Part shown: positions 47,080 to 59,479 of the stretch, one piece after another
Layout of the letters: every line of letters starts with the position of its first letter
Position numbering within the stretch: the first letter of the stretch is position 1
Origin: Gnetum montanum
Lineage: Eukaryota > Streptophyta > Gnetopsida > Gnetales > Gnetaceae
Assembly: GCA_015680685.1 (NCBI GenBank)
Contig: MNCI01003767.1
Location: 278,977-342,976 of the forward strand
DNA: 64,000 bases
Reading direction: 5' to 3'
The notes under the pieces: generated by a model
What the model was told of the DNA's origin: nothing
What the model saw: the letters and a program-made list of their open reading frames with translations, nothing else
Database searches by the model: none
Made by a program: the position numbers and the translations under genes

Positions 47080-47700
47080 CCATGGTGTGCTTATTGAAGA
47101 TGAACATAATATTTTTTTCTATATGAATGAATATGTGAGATTGATAATTCCATATTTTAAAATTAAAATTTAATTCAAGAAATGTATTTAAAAGCCATAG
47201 TTAGAATTTTGTTAATAATATAAACATAGTATGAAACTTCTATCCATAATAATTTTGACACTTAAGCATCATTTAACATATATCTTATCATCTCAATTAT
47301 TTGTCTATTTTTCCTTTCTATAAAACCATTTTGTTACAATTTATATGATCTTGTGAATTCTTTTTTTATACCATGCTCATCACAATATTATTTTAATTCA
47401 TTAGAAACCTATGCTCCACCATCATCAGATCTTAGAATAATTATCTTAACATTCTTTTTGTTTTTAGTTCTTATTTTGAAATGCTTAAATTCTTTTAAAA
47501 CTTGTACTTTTAGGACCATTTCATAAAGCTAAGTCATTCAATTAAAATCATCAATAAACATAACAAACTATTTTTGATTTATTATTTCTTACAATGAAAA
47601 GGATTCACATATATCTAAATGTATTATCTTAAGTGGTCTTGTAATCTTAATCTCACGATGTCTTGTAAATGGTAGAAGATGCATTTTTCCAAACTTAAAA
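47080..47700 (-). pseudogene. Integrase of copia element C
   Basis: Minus strand: PLKIIHLDICESFSL near 47635-47590 (start of the catalytic core, D present), IIILRSDDGGA near 47445-47415 (copia LRSDNGGE), then YCDEHGIKKEFTRSY, QNGFIERKNRQIIEMIRYML (47340-47270) and LLWIEVSYYVYIINK. These are the integrase core blocks in order, with the second Asp and the ERKNR glutamate visible. Around eight stops make it dead. Integrase inserts the DNA copy into the nucleus. Confidence 0.85.
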
Positions 47701-48089
47701 GGGGCATAATCAAGTATTTCTTTTTTTATCAAACTTGAAAATATTTATATAAAACTTATACCTCTTCTTTGACATTTTTTTTATTAACATGCTCAAGTAT
47801 TAAATGTCATTTTCTTAGTATATTTTTATTTTCCATCACATACATTCTTTCAACTTTATGATCCACCAACTTCATTATACCATTATATGCCACATCATAG
47901 GCCACGGTAACACTGTAATGATGCATCATACAATATGACATGCCATGCTTATTTTTCTCAAATTTAACATTTAAATCCTAATTTATTAATTGGAATAATG
48001 AAATTAAAGTCATGGAAATTCTTTGTTATAACAAACTTCTTTTAATTTTAATTTGAAGATTGTTATATCCTTACTTTTAATAATTTTAA

Positions 48090-48232
48090 TCAACCAATCA
48101 CCTCAATTCCTACATAGTGTGAATTAGATATGTTCTTTACATTTATCAATAATGATAAATTTCTCGTAAAATGACATGAGGCTCTAGAATCAATATAGAA
48201 AAAATTATCTAAAGTGCCATTTATAATGAGAG
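48090..48232 (-). pseudogene. Protease site of copia element C
   Basis: Minus strand: LDNFFYIDSRASCHFTRNLS then LLINVKNISNSHYVGIEVIG. This is the copia protease signature (WhhDSGA-x-x-H-h-T); the glycine is changed to arginine. The solo LTR A5 begins at 48233, immediately upstream on this strand. Confidence 0.8.
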
Positions 48233-49060
48233 TGATGAGTGGCGAGGTACCCCTACACTCAACCGTATGAATACGAGCGTAGCACACACGATCTGATCGA
48301 ACTTTGTAGACTAAGTGCCTACATGCCTTATGGAACACTTAAGGTTAACTATTTGTTATCTTCCCAGACTTACTTGTAGTTGTCATGGTTGTATGGTTAA
48401 GTAAGTCTGAGGTATATGATTTTTATGTATTTTCAATTTTATCTCCTATGTTGATAAGATGAAGGGTAAAGAGACTAATTAACTAACTTTAACTAACTAA
48501 CTAAGCCTGAATTAACCTAGCATCAGCATCCGTTCCCACTTACCGTTCACACCCTGAACCAATGCAACGTTGGTTACCAAACACTAATCATTGCTGGAAT
48601 CACCAAGCGTAACGCACGTGCTCATACTGAGGCACTTAACTAGGAGAGAAGGGTTGAGAGAGATTTAATTACTAATAAAGTGATTAAATGATAAACAATA
48701 AATAACAATAAATAAAGTCCTATTTAGCCTATTCCATGCACTGCAAGGTTTATCCAAGAAGTTCATCTTTATTATCATACACAAACATGTGTTCAGGTAC
48801 AATATTTGCTCGAATAAAGATCCATTCACTTTGGAGCTTCTACTGTAGGCACATGGAAAATATTCTATCTCTGGAGGGATCAAACTGCTAGAGTTTCACT
48901 ACGGTCTAGGCCTAGAATGAGAAACAAGGGAGAGCTGCCTCTTATTTGTAGATATGACGGTGCACTACGATATTGCGTACGCGATATCACGGGGGATGCG
49001 ATATCACAGCGGACACGATATTGCATACGCAATATTGCGGCCCACGTGAGCATCCCATCA
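48233..49060 (-). repeat. Family A solo LTR (A5), inside copia element C
   Basis: Minus strand runs TGATGGGATGCTC to CGCCACTCATCA, 828 bp, with no PBS or gag on either side. Flanks are GAGAG (48228-48232) and GAAAG (49061-49065), a five-base target duplication with one transition. Copia coding sequence resumes on both sides. GATATCGCG-type palindromes occupy 48966-49045. This is the product of LTR-LTR recombination after insertion. Confidence 0.9.
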
Positions 49061-49221
49061 GAAAGAATTAAAGTGCATGGTGAAAGGTTGAACCTCATCC
49101 TTTATGACATTAGCAGTCGTAGGCTTCGATTCAAATTATCTTTCATTCTTCTTGTTTAACTTTTTCATCCAATTTTTACAAACTTATTCATCCATATTTT
49201 TTTTATGATCTTAGCTTTAGG

Positions 49222-49850
49222 ATTATTAGGATTATCATAACAATTATCTATGTAATGAATACCTTTATTTTTACAAATATGATAATACCTATATACTCTT
49301 TGTATGTTTTAGTTTTCTTCTAATTTCACCACCATTACTTGAGAATTTGGTTCCATTGAGACATGCATTCATATTTGATTCTTCTTCAAGGATCTTTATG
49401 CATAACTCCATCATGGTGTAGGTCCTACCATTCCTCATCATTTCTTAAAAGATATCATATAATGGTGATAGTTCCTTAAGAATAAAAAACTTTATTATTT
49501 CATTTGATAATCTTACACCTTAAGCTTGAAATCTAGCCTACAGTGTTAATAATTTATGAATGAGGGTGATCATTGGTTTACCTTCTTTTAAATAAAGAAA
49601 ATTTAATTCTTTATAAAGGAATACCAACTTTGATTCATTCTTAATTTCAAATGTGACCTCTAACATTTTCCACATTTTGTATGTAGAATCCCATTTCTTC
49701 ACCAATTGAAAAAATTCATCAAAGATAGTTAATGTAATCAACATTTGCATCATCTTATTATTTTCATCCACCATGGTAGTTTCTAAAAGGATTGCTTTAA
49801 ACCATTTCCTCACAATAGAAATCTGAGTTGAAGTTTTCATATGTAATAAT
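49222..49850 (-). pseudogene. gag: Gag (UBN2) and zinc knuckle of copia element C
   Basis: From the ATG at 49840 the minus strand is open to 49538: QISIVRKWFKAILLETTMVD, WDSTYKMWKMLEVTFEIKNE, LVFLYKELNFLYLKEGKPMI and LIHKLL, the W..L...F......L...L..L....G.s...... pattern of copia gag. Near 49290-49240 the knuckle reads YHICKNKGIHYIDNC, with its first Cys replaced by Tyr. Between this and the protease lies the solo LTR A5. A decayed iMet primer site (TGGTATGAAAGTAGG on minus, about 49951-49968) precedes gag. Confidence 0.8.
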
Positions 49851-49969
49851 TTGAGGCTTTTAACACTTGACTTTCAAATAATGGGATATAGAATTTAACT
49901 CTCATTATGGTTATTTCTTAGTTTTGATTAAATGGTTACTTACCAACCTACTTTCATACCATATGAATT

Positions 49970-50440
49970 TTATAAGATCAATGATGGATAATCCAATAGT
50001 GACAGACTTAAAGAGGAGAGGACTAAGACACATCAAATACCTCAATCTTAATATTTTAGATACATGAAGCATTACATCAAATAGAACAACCAATCACAAC
50101 CATAGCTAATAGTTATAACTAAGTATTAATAATTAAACTAATAATGTTAATCAAATAAGAAAAAATGGCATCACATCATGGTGGTGTGGGTACATAACAT
50201 TCAAGGTGTGCTATGGTAAAATCAATAAAGTATCAATACAACCCATAATGAAAATTTTATAAAAAAATTAATATCTTTAAAACCCATGAAGGCCCTTAAG
50301 GTGATGGATTGTACTTCCATGTAACAAACTTGATTAGCAACCTACTAGTTTAAAGGTTCTACTAGTCATTGATGGACTGTTCAAGAGAATGCATGTTATT
50401 AGGGGATTGTAATATTCAATAGAGTAAGTTCTTTCTTACT
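49970..50440. other. Probable LTR remnant of copia element C, otherwise blank
   Basis: The element C LTR should lie to the right of its primer site, but no second copy is available to define it. No coding sequence seen. Confidence 0.3.
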
Positions 50441-50791
50441 TTCAATGACTATTATATTCCTTCACAGAATGTAAAGACTAAAGTGGATGAGTTCTATCAC
50501 CTCTACCAATTAAATTAGATCTTGTCTAAGTATGATTACAAGTTTTCAAAGCTACGTATGTAAGTCTCTCATATATAATTAGATGAAAAGACTAGGATAA
50601 ACTATTTCATCTATGATCTTCATGTTTTCATTAAGAATTTCTTACTTCCCTTCCATATTCATGCATATGAGGATTCATCTATTCATGTGCTAAACTTATT
50701 ATGTAGTTAGTTGGTGAAGGTAGCACATTGCAATCATTCTTAGGAAAGGTACCAAATCTTTTTTAGAAAATATGATGCATCTACGTAGGCT
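50441..50791 (+). pseudogene. gag: Gypsy gag (element J), part upstream of B3
   Basis: Plus strand: TKVDEFYHLYQLN, stop, ILSKYDYKFSKLRM, then TRINYFIYDLHVFIKNFLLP and HIHAYEDSSIHVLNLLC. This is the C-terminal half of the gypsy gag core (V-x-E-(F/Y)-x-x-x-(F/Y)-x-x-L ... F-x-x-G-L-x-x-x-I). It ends at B3, and the reading resumes at 56823. Confidence 0.55.
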
Positions 50792-50792
50792 T

Positions 50793-52126
50793 TGAGGATC
50801 ACTAAACTTAGCAAGAAGGGATGAATAAGTTCCCCAAATTAAAAATTCTTTAAAACAAAGCACACACCAAAATTAACACAGTTCCTTAACGTAGGTAGTC
50901 CACACTCTAAGGGTAGATTTCTTACATACCTCTAAACTTGGTTTCTTCAAAAATGTATTTTAGAGGACACCACAACCTTTATAATATTTGAGCTTTTCTA
51001 TGGAGAGTTTCATCACTCTAAAATCTCTCAACTCTGCAAGGTCCCAACAAGCTAAAAATGTGATTTGAAGGATATCACACCCTGTACAAGCTCGAAGCTC
51101 TTCTCCAGAGTGACTAGATGCCATGAATCCACTCAACCCCACAAGGTTTCTAAAAGCTTAGAATGTGGTTTTCAGAATCCCACAACCTTTACAACTTGAG
51201 CTCCACTCCAGAGTGTTGTGGCACTACACCAACACTCAATCCCGTAGGATCCTAAAAAGCTCAAGAATAATGCCTTCTCACAAGAAGCACATCAACCATG
51301 TAGGGCAGCAAAAGATAAACAAAAATTACAAGGAAAGGGTGCAACTAATTTTGCTAATTCTTGCACTTTGAGTACAACACACTTTGACCTCTTACAAAAA
51401 TACAAAAGATAGTATAATGACATACAAGAATAATAGAATGATGTATACAATGATTGCTTATTATTGATACTTGATAGTTCACAATGCTTGCACATTTTGC
51501 GATGGAAAGAAGTCTTCTTATAGCCAATATGTTTTTGAAATCACCACAAAGTTCATGCAATGGCTATCTAAGGATTACTAAAGATGTCTTATTTGAGATT
51601 GAGACATTTTTCTACATCTAACCTTCATTTTGGAAAGACGTCTTTTCCATAGGAAAGACATCATTATGGAGACATCTTCATGAAGGCATCTTTCTCACCA
51701 GAAAGATGTCTATAGTTTTTCAAAGACATCATCTTCTGAGCAACCTTCAACTCAGCCAAGACATATGTTGTTTCTTGGAGATGTCTTTACTTGATAGTAT
51801 AGATATGATATTTTTGCAAGAAATCTTCACTAATTCTCCTCTTTAACCAAGATGTTTATTATTGAGAGACATATTTATTTGATGGGAGATGTCTATTATT
51901 TCTTGGAGACATCTTTCTACCATAAGTTCTTCTACACTTGAGGCTTCCCTTTGTTCACTAGAGATGAGCTTTAAAGTCTTCATCTTTTGTCCATGCTCTT
52001 TGAACTCCCACATGCTTTCTTGAAACCTTGTAGATGTCCCAATCCAAGTTCTTTTCTTACAAATACAACAACCACACAAACATCAATGTACTCCATTTTA
52101 CGTTTTGACATACCAAAAGGTAAAAA
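50793..52126 (-). repeat. Family B LTR (3' LTR of B3)
   Basis: Plus strand starts TGAGGATCACTAAACTTAG. GATGTCT/AGACATC words lie at about 51580-51920. The right end has drifted to GGTAAAAA; the minus-strand purine tract AAAAAGGGAAAGAA is adjacent. Confidence 0.8.
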
Positions 52127-54179
52127 TTCTTTCCCTTTTTGGTGATGTTCAAAACTTAAGAAAATGGGTTGGTAAACATGTAAACATCCAAATATTGAAA
52201 ACTATTCTCTCCCCCTGTTTGAATAGCATCAAAAAGGATAAAGCACATAAACCTATCTCTAAAGAGATATCATAAAAGAGTAACATCATATAGTATGCAT
52301 GACCAATATCACAAAAATAACTCTCCCCCTTATTGGATATGAATAGAAACGATAGTGCACAAAAATGAAGACATATAAATTCCAATATTTCTCATGATAT
52401 TAGTTTAAATATATCTTCCAGATCCCAATGGTGCTCAATCATAGCCATACCATAGTCACAAATGATATCCATAGTAGCACAATCTTCAGCCAAATATATT
52501 TCCAAGTACATACATACTTAACATTTTAAAGATATATCATTTTTTAGATAAATAAATTTGTAAGATATCTATATTAATCGCAAGTATCTTGGGGAAGTTT
52601 AAGGTATATTATCCAATCATTTTCAAAAACTCCATAAAAGGCCTTCATAATAGAAATATGAGTACTTATTGCTTCAATTTAGTCCATTTTAACAAGAGAC
52701 AGCTTAAGTAGTCAAGAGAAGATATATTCATAACATACTTTATTACCATATAGACACAAACATTTAGCGAAGGGAGAAAATTAGTTAAAGAGTACACATT
52801 CCTAAGTATTGAGTTCATAGGTTGATGATGAAGATCTACATTTCATTAAGAGCTACCATGTATTGTTCAAAAAACAAAGTTAAAATGAATGAGCCACAAC
52901 TAATCCAAACACAACTAAAAAAAGCCTTTCAATAATGTCCAAGATAATTTAAAACTAGATCCAAAGACCAAAGATTGAGCATTTAGGATCAAGTAACCTC
53001 TCTATTTGAATCACTTATTCCATTAAAATCTATATCTCATGATTCTATATTCATCCAATATTCTCTTACTTGTAAAAAATCAATAAAAGGATAAGGAATA
53101 GCAATTTCATGATAGGTGAATAAAAACATGCATATTTAGCTTTTACAACAAAGCAACGCATCAAACACAACCAATCATCTTTTTATGCAAAACCAAAATT
53201 CATAAACTAACATATGATAATCATGTTAATAGAAAATATATATATATACACCTCATTTCTTACCAAAAGAGATCATGAACACCAAATGATCATTGAATAC
53301 TTTACCATCCTCTTAATTGAATAATCCTTTTGTTGCTCATTTTCAGCAGTGGATTTTGGAGTGGGATTGTCTTTTGGACAATTTCTCAAAAGACTCCCCC
53401 CACATTGGTTGCCTATAGGATGAAAATTGTTGAAGAAGTACATGCTTCCCCTACATACATGCTTGCATTTCTTCCTTTTATCATAATGCATTTTTTGTAG
53501 AGGGATTTGTATTCTCCCTTGAGTGTTTTAAGATCTTCATGCTACATAGAAATTATAAGATCAAGTGTTGAGACTAAGGTCTTCCATTAGTCAATCCTTT
53601 TGAAATTTTTATTTTCTCAAAATATACATGAGTTACATTAAAGGTAACAATTCAAATGCTTCAATTATCAAAAATTTTCTAAAAGTAATTGTGCTTCATA
53701 ATTTCGAAGGAAAGCAATACTACCATATCATATGGAACACAATAAAAATATTTTTAACCAACAATGAATGTTCAACAAAAGGGATTTTGATCCATGAATT
53801 ACATTCAAGGGTTTTAAACTATTTGAAATCAATACATTCTAGCTAAGAATCCAAAATATGATTTATCAATAAAAGCTTTAAAAGTACAACAAGCTTCCAT
53901 AAACTAATGTAGTCTAATCTTATCAACTCAAGGTATAAAGCTTATAACTATTGTTACCATTACTCACCTTGCTTGCTAAGAAGAATGAAGGTTCCTAGTA
54001 AGCTAGAGAATGAGATCACTTGTTTGGGTTTCTCTTCTCACACAAACTTCATTGATATCCAAGGCTTGGCTCTCCTTTTTGAATTTGTTAGTGAGAACCT
54101 TTTCATTCTCATGCTCCCTCTTTTTGACTCTACATATTTTCTTGACTTCTTTGTGATCTATCCTCCAATCCTTTTTTCC
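52127..54179. other. Non-coding 3' interior of B3
   Basis: No pol motif. A minus frame at 53491-53273 includes MYFFNNFHPIGNQCGGSLLR, whose nucleotide sequence carries the GTAGGGGGAAGC-like block also seen in B1 near 11350. Purine-rich minus-strand blocks (for example AAGGGGGAGAGTT near 52322) recur towards the LTR. Confidence 0.5.
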
Positions 54180-55386
54180 CTACATAAATTCCTTTCTTAG
54201 TGCATTTTGATAATACCAAGGAGTCTTGTGATATGACCAAGTGTTCATATGGTAAAACTTTAAATTGCACTTCCATTTTTTATGCCCAAACTTATTATAA
54301 TAATAACATCTAATCCTCCTATTGTAGTAAGAGTGATTAGAATGATTAAATCTTTGAGGAGTCTTTTGATAGATAGGAGCTTCTTCCAATGTAGTACCCT
54401 TACTCCAGAGATTTATTTAGATGGGATGAAGGTTGTGTAGGTTCTTCTTCTTGGGAATAGCATCCAAGTCCACTTTTATCTTGTGGACATTTTCCTTATC
54501 CAAGAACCATTCGAATGGACTCTTTCCTCTTAACTAGCCTCTCATTCACAAGCTTTACATTTGCAATTTCTTTCTTAGCCTTCTCATAAGACAAGGTTAG
54601 ATTTTTATTCTCATCCCTCAAGTTTGAGATTTCTTTTGTAATATTAGAAATTGTTATATTTAATAAGAAAATTTCTTGAGCCTTTGTTTTAACTTGCTTG
54701 TTCAACTTTGTACAAATATTTTGAAAAGATAAAAGTTCATTACATAATAAAGCATACCTCTAATCCTCATTAAGTTCATCATCTAAGGTGTTAGCACCAT
54801 CATCAGTGAGAGCCATATAGATAAGGTGTGAATCCTTTGCATTGTCCTCCACCTCTTCTTCACTTTTCTCTCCATCATCCCAACATGAGTAGAAGTTGAT
54901 CTTTCTCATCTCCTCATCATTTCTATTCTTTTGTTGTAACCTACCATTACTAGGACATTTAGAGACCACATGGCCTCTTCCAACACATACCAAGCATTCT
55001 ATTGAAGATGAATCAAAATTAAAACTTGAAAATTATTTACCTCTTTCCTTACCTTCAAAGCTCTTACTCATTTGCTTAATCACATTGGTTACTTTTTAAA
55101 TCTCATATTTAAGGTCTGAGTTCTCTTTCTTATGATAAAAACATTCATCATTAAGAACTTTCATTTTTATTTCCTTGGCATGTAAATCATCTTTTATCTT
55201 AATGCATAAATTTTGGAAATAAAGAATTTCATGGCAAAATATCCCATACCATTCTTCAAAGGAAACATCATTTAGATTGTCATGAGTTTTATCAACTTTA
55301 CAAGCATAGTTTCCTTTATTTTTGAATGTAAAGAAGGGAATGAGAGATTTACATTTATAACAAAATGTAATATAGAAATTGAGCAC
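54180..55386 (-). pseudogene. gag: Gag C-terminal region of B3 with zinc knuckle and coiled coil
   Basis: Minus strand in order: 55386-55096, a Lys/Glu-rich segment; 55010-54960, ECLVCVGRGHVVSKCPS, an intact C-x2-C-x4-H-x4-C knuckle; then an acidic stretch (NFYSCWDDGEKSEEEVED, SHLIYMALTDDG); 54705-54496, a coiled coil (EISNLRDENKNLTLSYEKAK, EIANVKLVNERLVKRKES); and 54389-54180, a second knuckle CYYYNKFGHKKWKC with one Cys lost. This two-knuckle order is typical of the region before the copia protease, which is missing. Confidence 0.7.
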
Positions 55387-55504
55387 ATCAATTGAAGAAG
55401 CACATTAGTCTCTTTGTCTAGATGTGTCTAATGTTGATTATCATTTCCATGTTCAGTCTTGGAGATCGATGTGAAATGCAATAGTATCAAACTTTAATAC
55501 CACT

Positions 55505-56818
55505 TGAGGATCATTGAACTTAGAAAGGGGGATGAATAAGTTTTCCAAATTAAAAATTCTTTGAAATAAAGCACACACCAAAATTAACATGATTTCCCAA
55601 CTTGGGTAGTTCACACTTGGAGGGTAGATTTCTTGCATACCTATGGACTTTGTTTCTTCAAAAATGTGGTTTAGAGGATATGACAACCTTTACAAGATTT
55701 AAGCTTTGCTATAGAGAATTTCATTTATGTGAAATCTCTCAACCCTGAATGATCCTAACAAGTTCAAAATGTTGTTTGAAGGGCACCACATCCTATAAAA
55801 GCTCAAAGCTCCACTCTAGAGTGATTTAATGATATAAATTCACTCAACCCTGCAAGCTTTTAACATGCTTAGAATGTGGTTTCCAAGATCCCACACCATT
55901 TACAACTTGAGCTTCACTCCAAAATGTTGTGGCACTACACCAACACTCAATCTCATAGGATTCTGATAAGCTCAAGGATATTGCCTTCATGCAAGAAGCA
56001 CATCGACCTCATAGGGTAGAAAAAGAGAAATAAAAATTACAAGGATGCAACTAATTTTGCGGATCTGTATACTTTGAGTACAACACAATTTTACCACTTA
56101 CAACAATATAAAAGATAGTACAATGAGGTACAAGAATAATAGAATGATGTATACAATTATTTCTTATTGTTGACACTTGATAGTTCATAATGCTTGTACA
56201 TTTCCTAGTGGAATAATGTCTTCTTATAGCCAATATGTTTACAAAATTACCTTGGACTTCATGCAATAGCTATCTAACAATCACTAGAGACATCTTCGTT
56301 GAGACTGAGATGCCTTTTTGCATCAAACTTTCATTTTGGAAAGATGTATTTGTGGAGATGTGTTGCTGAATATGTCTTTCTCAGTAGAAATATGTTTACT
56401 GTTTTTCATAGTCATCTTCTTATAAGCAACCTTCAACTTGGCCAAGATGTCTCCTATTTCTCGAAGACATCTTTACTCAATAGTAGACATCTACTATTTT
56501 TGCAAGACTCCTTCACTGATTTTCCTTCTCTTCAACCAAGATGTCTTCTATTGAGAGATGTCATTTGATGGAAGATGTCTACTATTTCTTGGAGATGTCT
56601 TTCTACCATAATTTCTTCTACACTTGAGGCTTCCCTTTGATCACCAGAGATGAGCTTTGAAGTCTTCATTCTTTTTCCATGCTCTTTGAACTCTTGCATT
56701 CTTTCTTGAAATCTTGTATATGTCTCAATCCAAGTTGTTTTTTTTACAAACACAACAATCACACAAACATCTGTGTACTTCATTTTTCTTAATGTTTTAA
56801 CATACCAAAAGGTCAACA
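55505..56818 (-). repeat. Family B LTR (5' LTR of B3)
   Basis: Aligns with 50793-52126. Plus strand starts TGAGGATCATTGAACTTAG and ends ACCAAAAGGTCAACA. The primer site on minus is TGGTATTAAAG (about 55492-55502). GATGTCT words at 56290-56600. Confidence 0.85.
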
Positions 56819-56822
56819 AGCT

Positions 56823-57110
56823 CAACATTTTGAATCTAGTGACAAGTCATAATAGTAGTGGTCTTTAAGTGGTGAAGCCACTTGTGGATCAATTACTTAC
56901 CATGCTTGTAAGAAAGTTAGAAACTTCTAAAGGGATTTGCCACATTACTGTAACTATGGCCAACTAGGTCACAATAACTTCATCTATAAAAATCATTTAA
57001 GCAATAGTGGTTCTCAATAGGATAGTAGACCAAAAGGTAATTAGGATGATGCTAGGATACATGAACATGTGTATGCTTTGATTGACTAGCACATTGATTT
57101 TTTTAACTTA
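56823..57110 (+). pseudogene. gag: Gypsy gag (element J), zinc-knuckle part downstream of B3
   Basis: Plus strand near 56935-56995: LPHYCNYGQLGHNNFIYKNH, a gag knuckle with the second and last Cys lost (family C-x2-C-x3-GH-x4-C). It is followed by SRPKGN-DDARIHEHVYALID, where protease would start. Read with 50441-50791, this places B3 inside one gag gene. Confidence 0.5.
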
Positions 57111-58374
57111 TAATATACATTCTTTCACTATAGAATATGATGGATCAATAAAATGGAAGACCATGGATTATGTGAGATGAAACTACTAGGATTATTGTAT
57201 TTAGAACACCCAACATTGAACAAATATTAAAAATCACTTATGAAATAATAAAGAAGTAATAACACAATGTTAATACATAAATAAAAAATCTTGATTCTCT
57301 TAATTCTCTATGCTATCATGATCTTTAATGATCTTACTTCATCACCTAGTTAGCATGACTTTGATTTCACTTCAATCCACATTAGTTTAACTTTAGTTTG
57401 CTAGTTGAAGCAACTTCTAGATAATGACTATGATGTACTGTAGCTTGCATGAAGTTTCATCTCCTCATCTAAATCATGATTAACATTAAATAAGTAACTA
57501 CTACTATTTACTATGAGTTTTACCAATTTTGAATAAGCCTTTAATGATCAAATTTTCAATTTCTAATGATCTAGATTCTATACAGTCAAGATGGATTGTA
57601 GGTCACATAACCTCATACTAATAAAAGTGATCTTCTAAAAATATATTCATCATGACCTGTTGCAATTCACACCTAGTTACCTCTTCTAGTTTTTCATCAA
57701 TTCTTCTATGTCATGGATGACTACAATGTGCATTGCCTTACATTCAACATAATAATATGTACTATAAGTTACTACAAGTTGCATTAGCTAGTAATTCAAA
57801 TTCCAACCAAGTTTTAGAAATAGTTCACTTGCAAGTTGACTTGGACAAGCTTCATACTATTCCTTTGATGCTTATGTACTCTCTTACTATATTACTCATC
57901 CATCACAAGATATTCCATGGCTAAAAATAGTAAATCAAGTTTCAAGGACTATCAACTACAGGTGGATATCATCCACATGAGGTCATAGCTACCTGCCAAA
58001 ATCATAAAAAATCATTAACAATTAATAATATATAAGCATTATTTCACAACCTAACCTACCCCCAACTAGTTCTTTATCATATCACATAATGATATAAAAT
58101 AGAAAGCAGAAGAATATGCATGAATTAATGGTATAAAAAAGAAAACACATAATTTTGAAAAATGAGAATATATATCATATCATCAAAAACAAGTGGCTAA
58201 ATATAAAAAATAAAGAGAAGGAACAAAGAATATGGGAAAACAAAAAGGGCTCAAGCTACAAGAACTAAGCCTAATAAAGGAGGGGGCTATGGAGCACCAA
58301 ATGATGCTTCCTCATCAACACTCATTGGATCATGATAACTTCATCTTCTTTAATCCTTTAAACATACATTGAGT
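57111..58374. other. No gene seen
   Basis: AT-rich, probably decayed interior of J at its start and intergenic DNA later. Only short chance frames. Confidence 0.4.
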
Positions 58375-59246
58375 CCAAATACTATGAATGTAATTCAATT
58401 TACTTAGAAACAAGAAAAAATAGTTATCCTTAATTAATGCAAAGAAGATTACAAATTAGTGGTTCCATAACCCACAACAACACACTCACAAACTTAATGA
58501 CATTTTAGAGCATGAAGCTCTACAACCATACAATTATTCTCCTTAATACAAAACATAATCTAATGAGATCTCTCCCAAAAATAAAGGATTGAGATCCAAA
58601 CACACAACACACATAAGAGACATAAATACCAAACACATATAATGAGCCATAGAGATGCACACATACTCATGCAAACTCATGCATGTTCTCTCACATCACT
58701 CTTCATGCTTAAAAGCATAAGAGCACAAAATATTATTTATTAAATTTAAGAAAAGAAACTAGAAAATTTTCTCTATGCTCTACTTGAAGATTCCTATCTT
58801 TTTTTTATCTTGTTTTCATCGTTTCTAACTATTTTCCAATTTCAAACTGCCAACTTAAAACTTTTTCCAACTTTACAAGATGTCTATAGCCTTGGCAAAG
58901 CATCTTATTGATGTTTCCGACTTTTAGATAAGATGTCTTTGTATTATCTAAGATGTCTCTTGTTAAAGGCATCTCTTCTAGGGCAAAGATTTCTTTCTAG
59001 AGATATCTCTACTATAGTAAGAGACATCTTCTAAGACATGTCTCTACTACAATAAGAGACATATCCACATATGTGTATCTACTATAGTTAGAGATGTCTT
59101 CTCTACCAATGGGATGTCTTTTGTGTATCACCAGCTCTTAGCCAACATGTTTCTCTAACCTCCAAGATGTCACTCTATCTTCTCAAAAGCTATAATTGAT
59201 CACCTTTAGGAATGAAAAATAGCTTGGAAAAGATAGTCCTATACAA
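58375..59246 (-). repeat. Family D LTR (3' LTR of a D fragment)
   Basis: Aligns with 35761-36747 and 40037-41001 (TTAGTGGTTCCATAACCC, CACATACTCATGCA). The left edge is truncated or drifted. GATGTCT/AGACATC words at 58880-59170. Integrase lies on its right, so it is the 3' LTR of a minus-strand element. Confidence 0.7.
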
Positions 59247-59479
59247 ACTATTCCACCCTTTAAAAAGTAAACTCAAGTGAACAAGCACAAGTAGAAGTGA
59301 TCCCCCACTAAATAAGTTTGTTCTCATGGACTCATGCAACATAATCAATGTTTTGATTCTTGCAATAAATCAATTTCTCATGCCTCTTTACTCCACTAGT
59401 ACTAGAACCTTCTTTCCATTTGAGTACAATTTCCTTCCTTTCCATTAAAGGCTTGGACTTGTCAGTAGTACTCTTCAAC

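Larger units (their letters stand above)
50793..56818 (-). mobile_element. Gag-bearing Ty1/copia element B3, nested in gypsy element J
   Basis: LTRs at 50793-52126 and 55505-56818 enclose 3.4 kb on the minus strand. The interior holds gag C-terminal sequence with two zinc-knuckle sites but no DUF4219 start and no pol. AGGCT (50787-50791) and AAGCT (56818-56822) flank it, a possible decayed target duplication. Gypsy gag lies on both sides. Confidence 0.8.
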
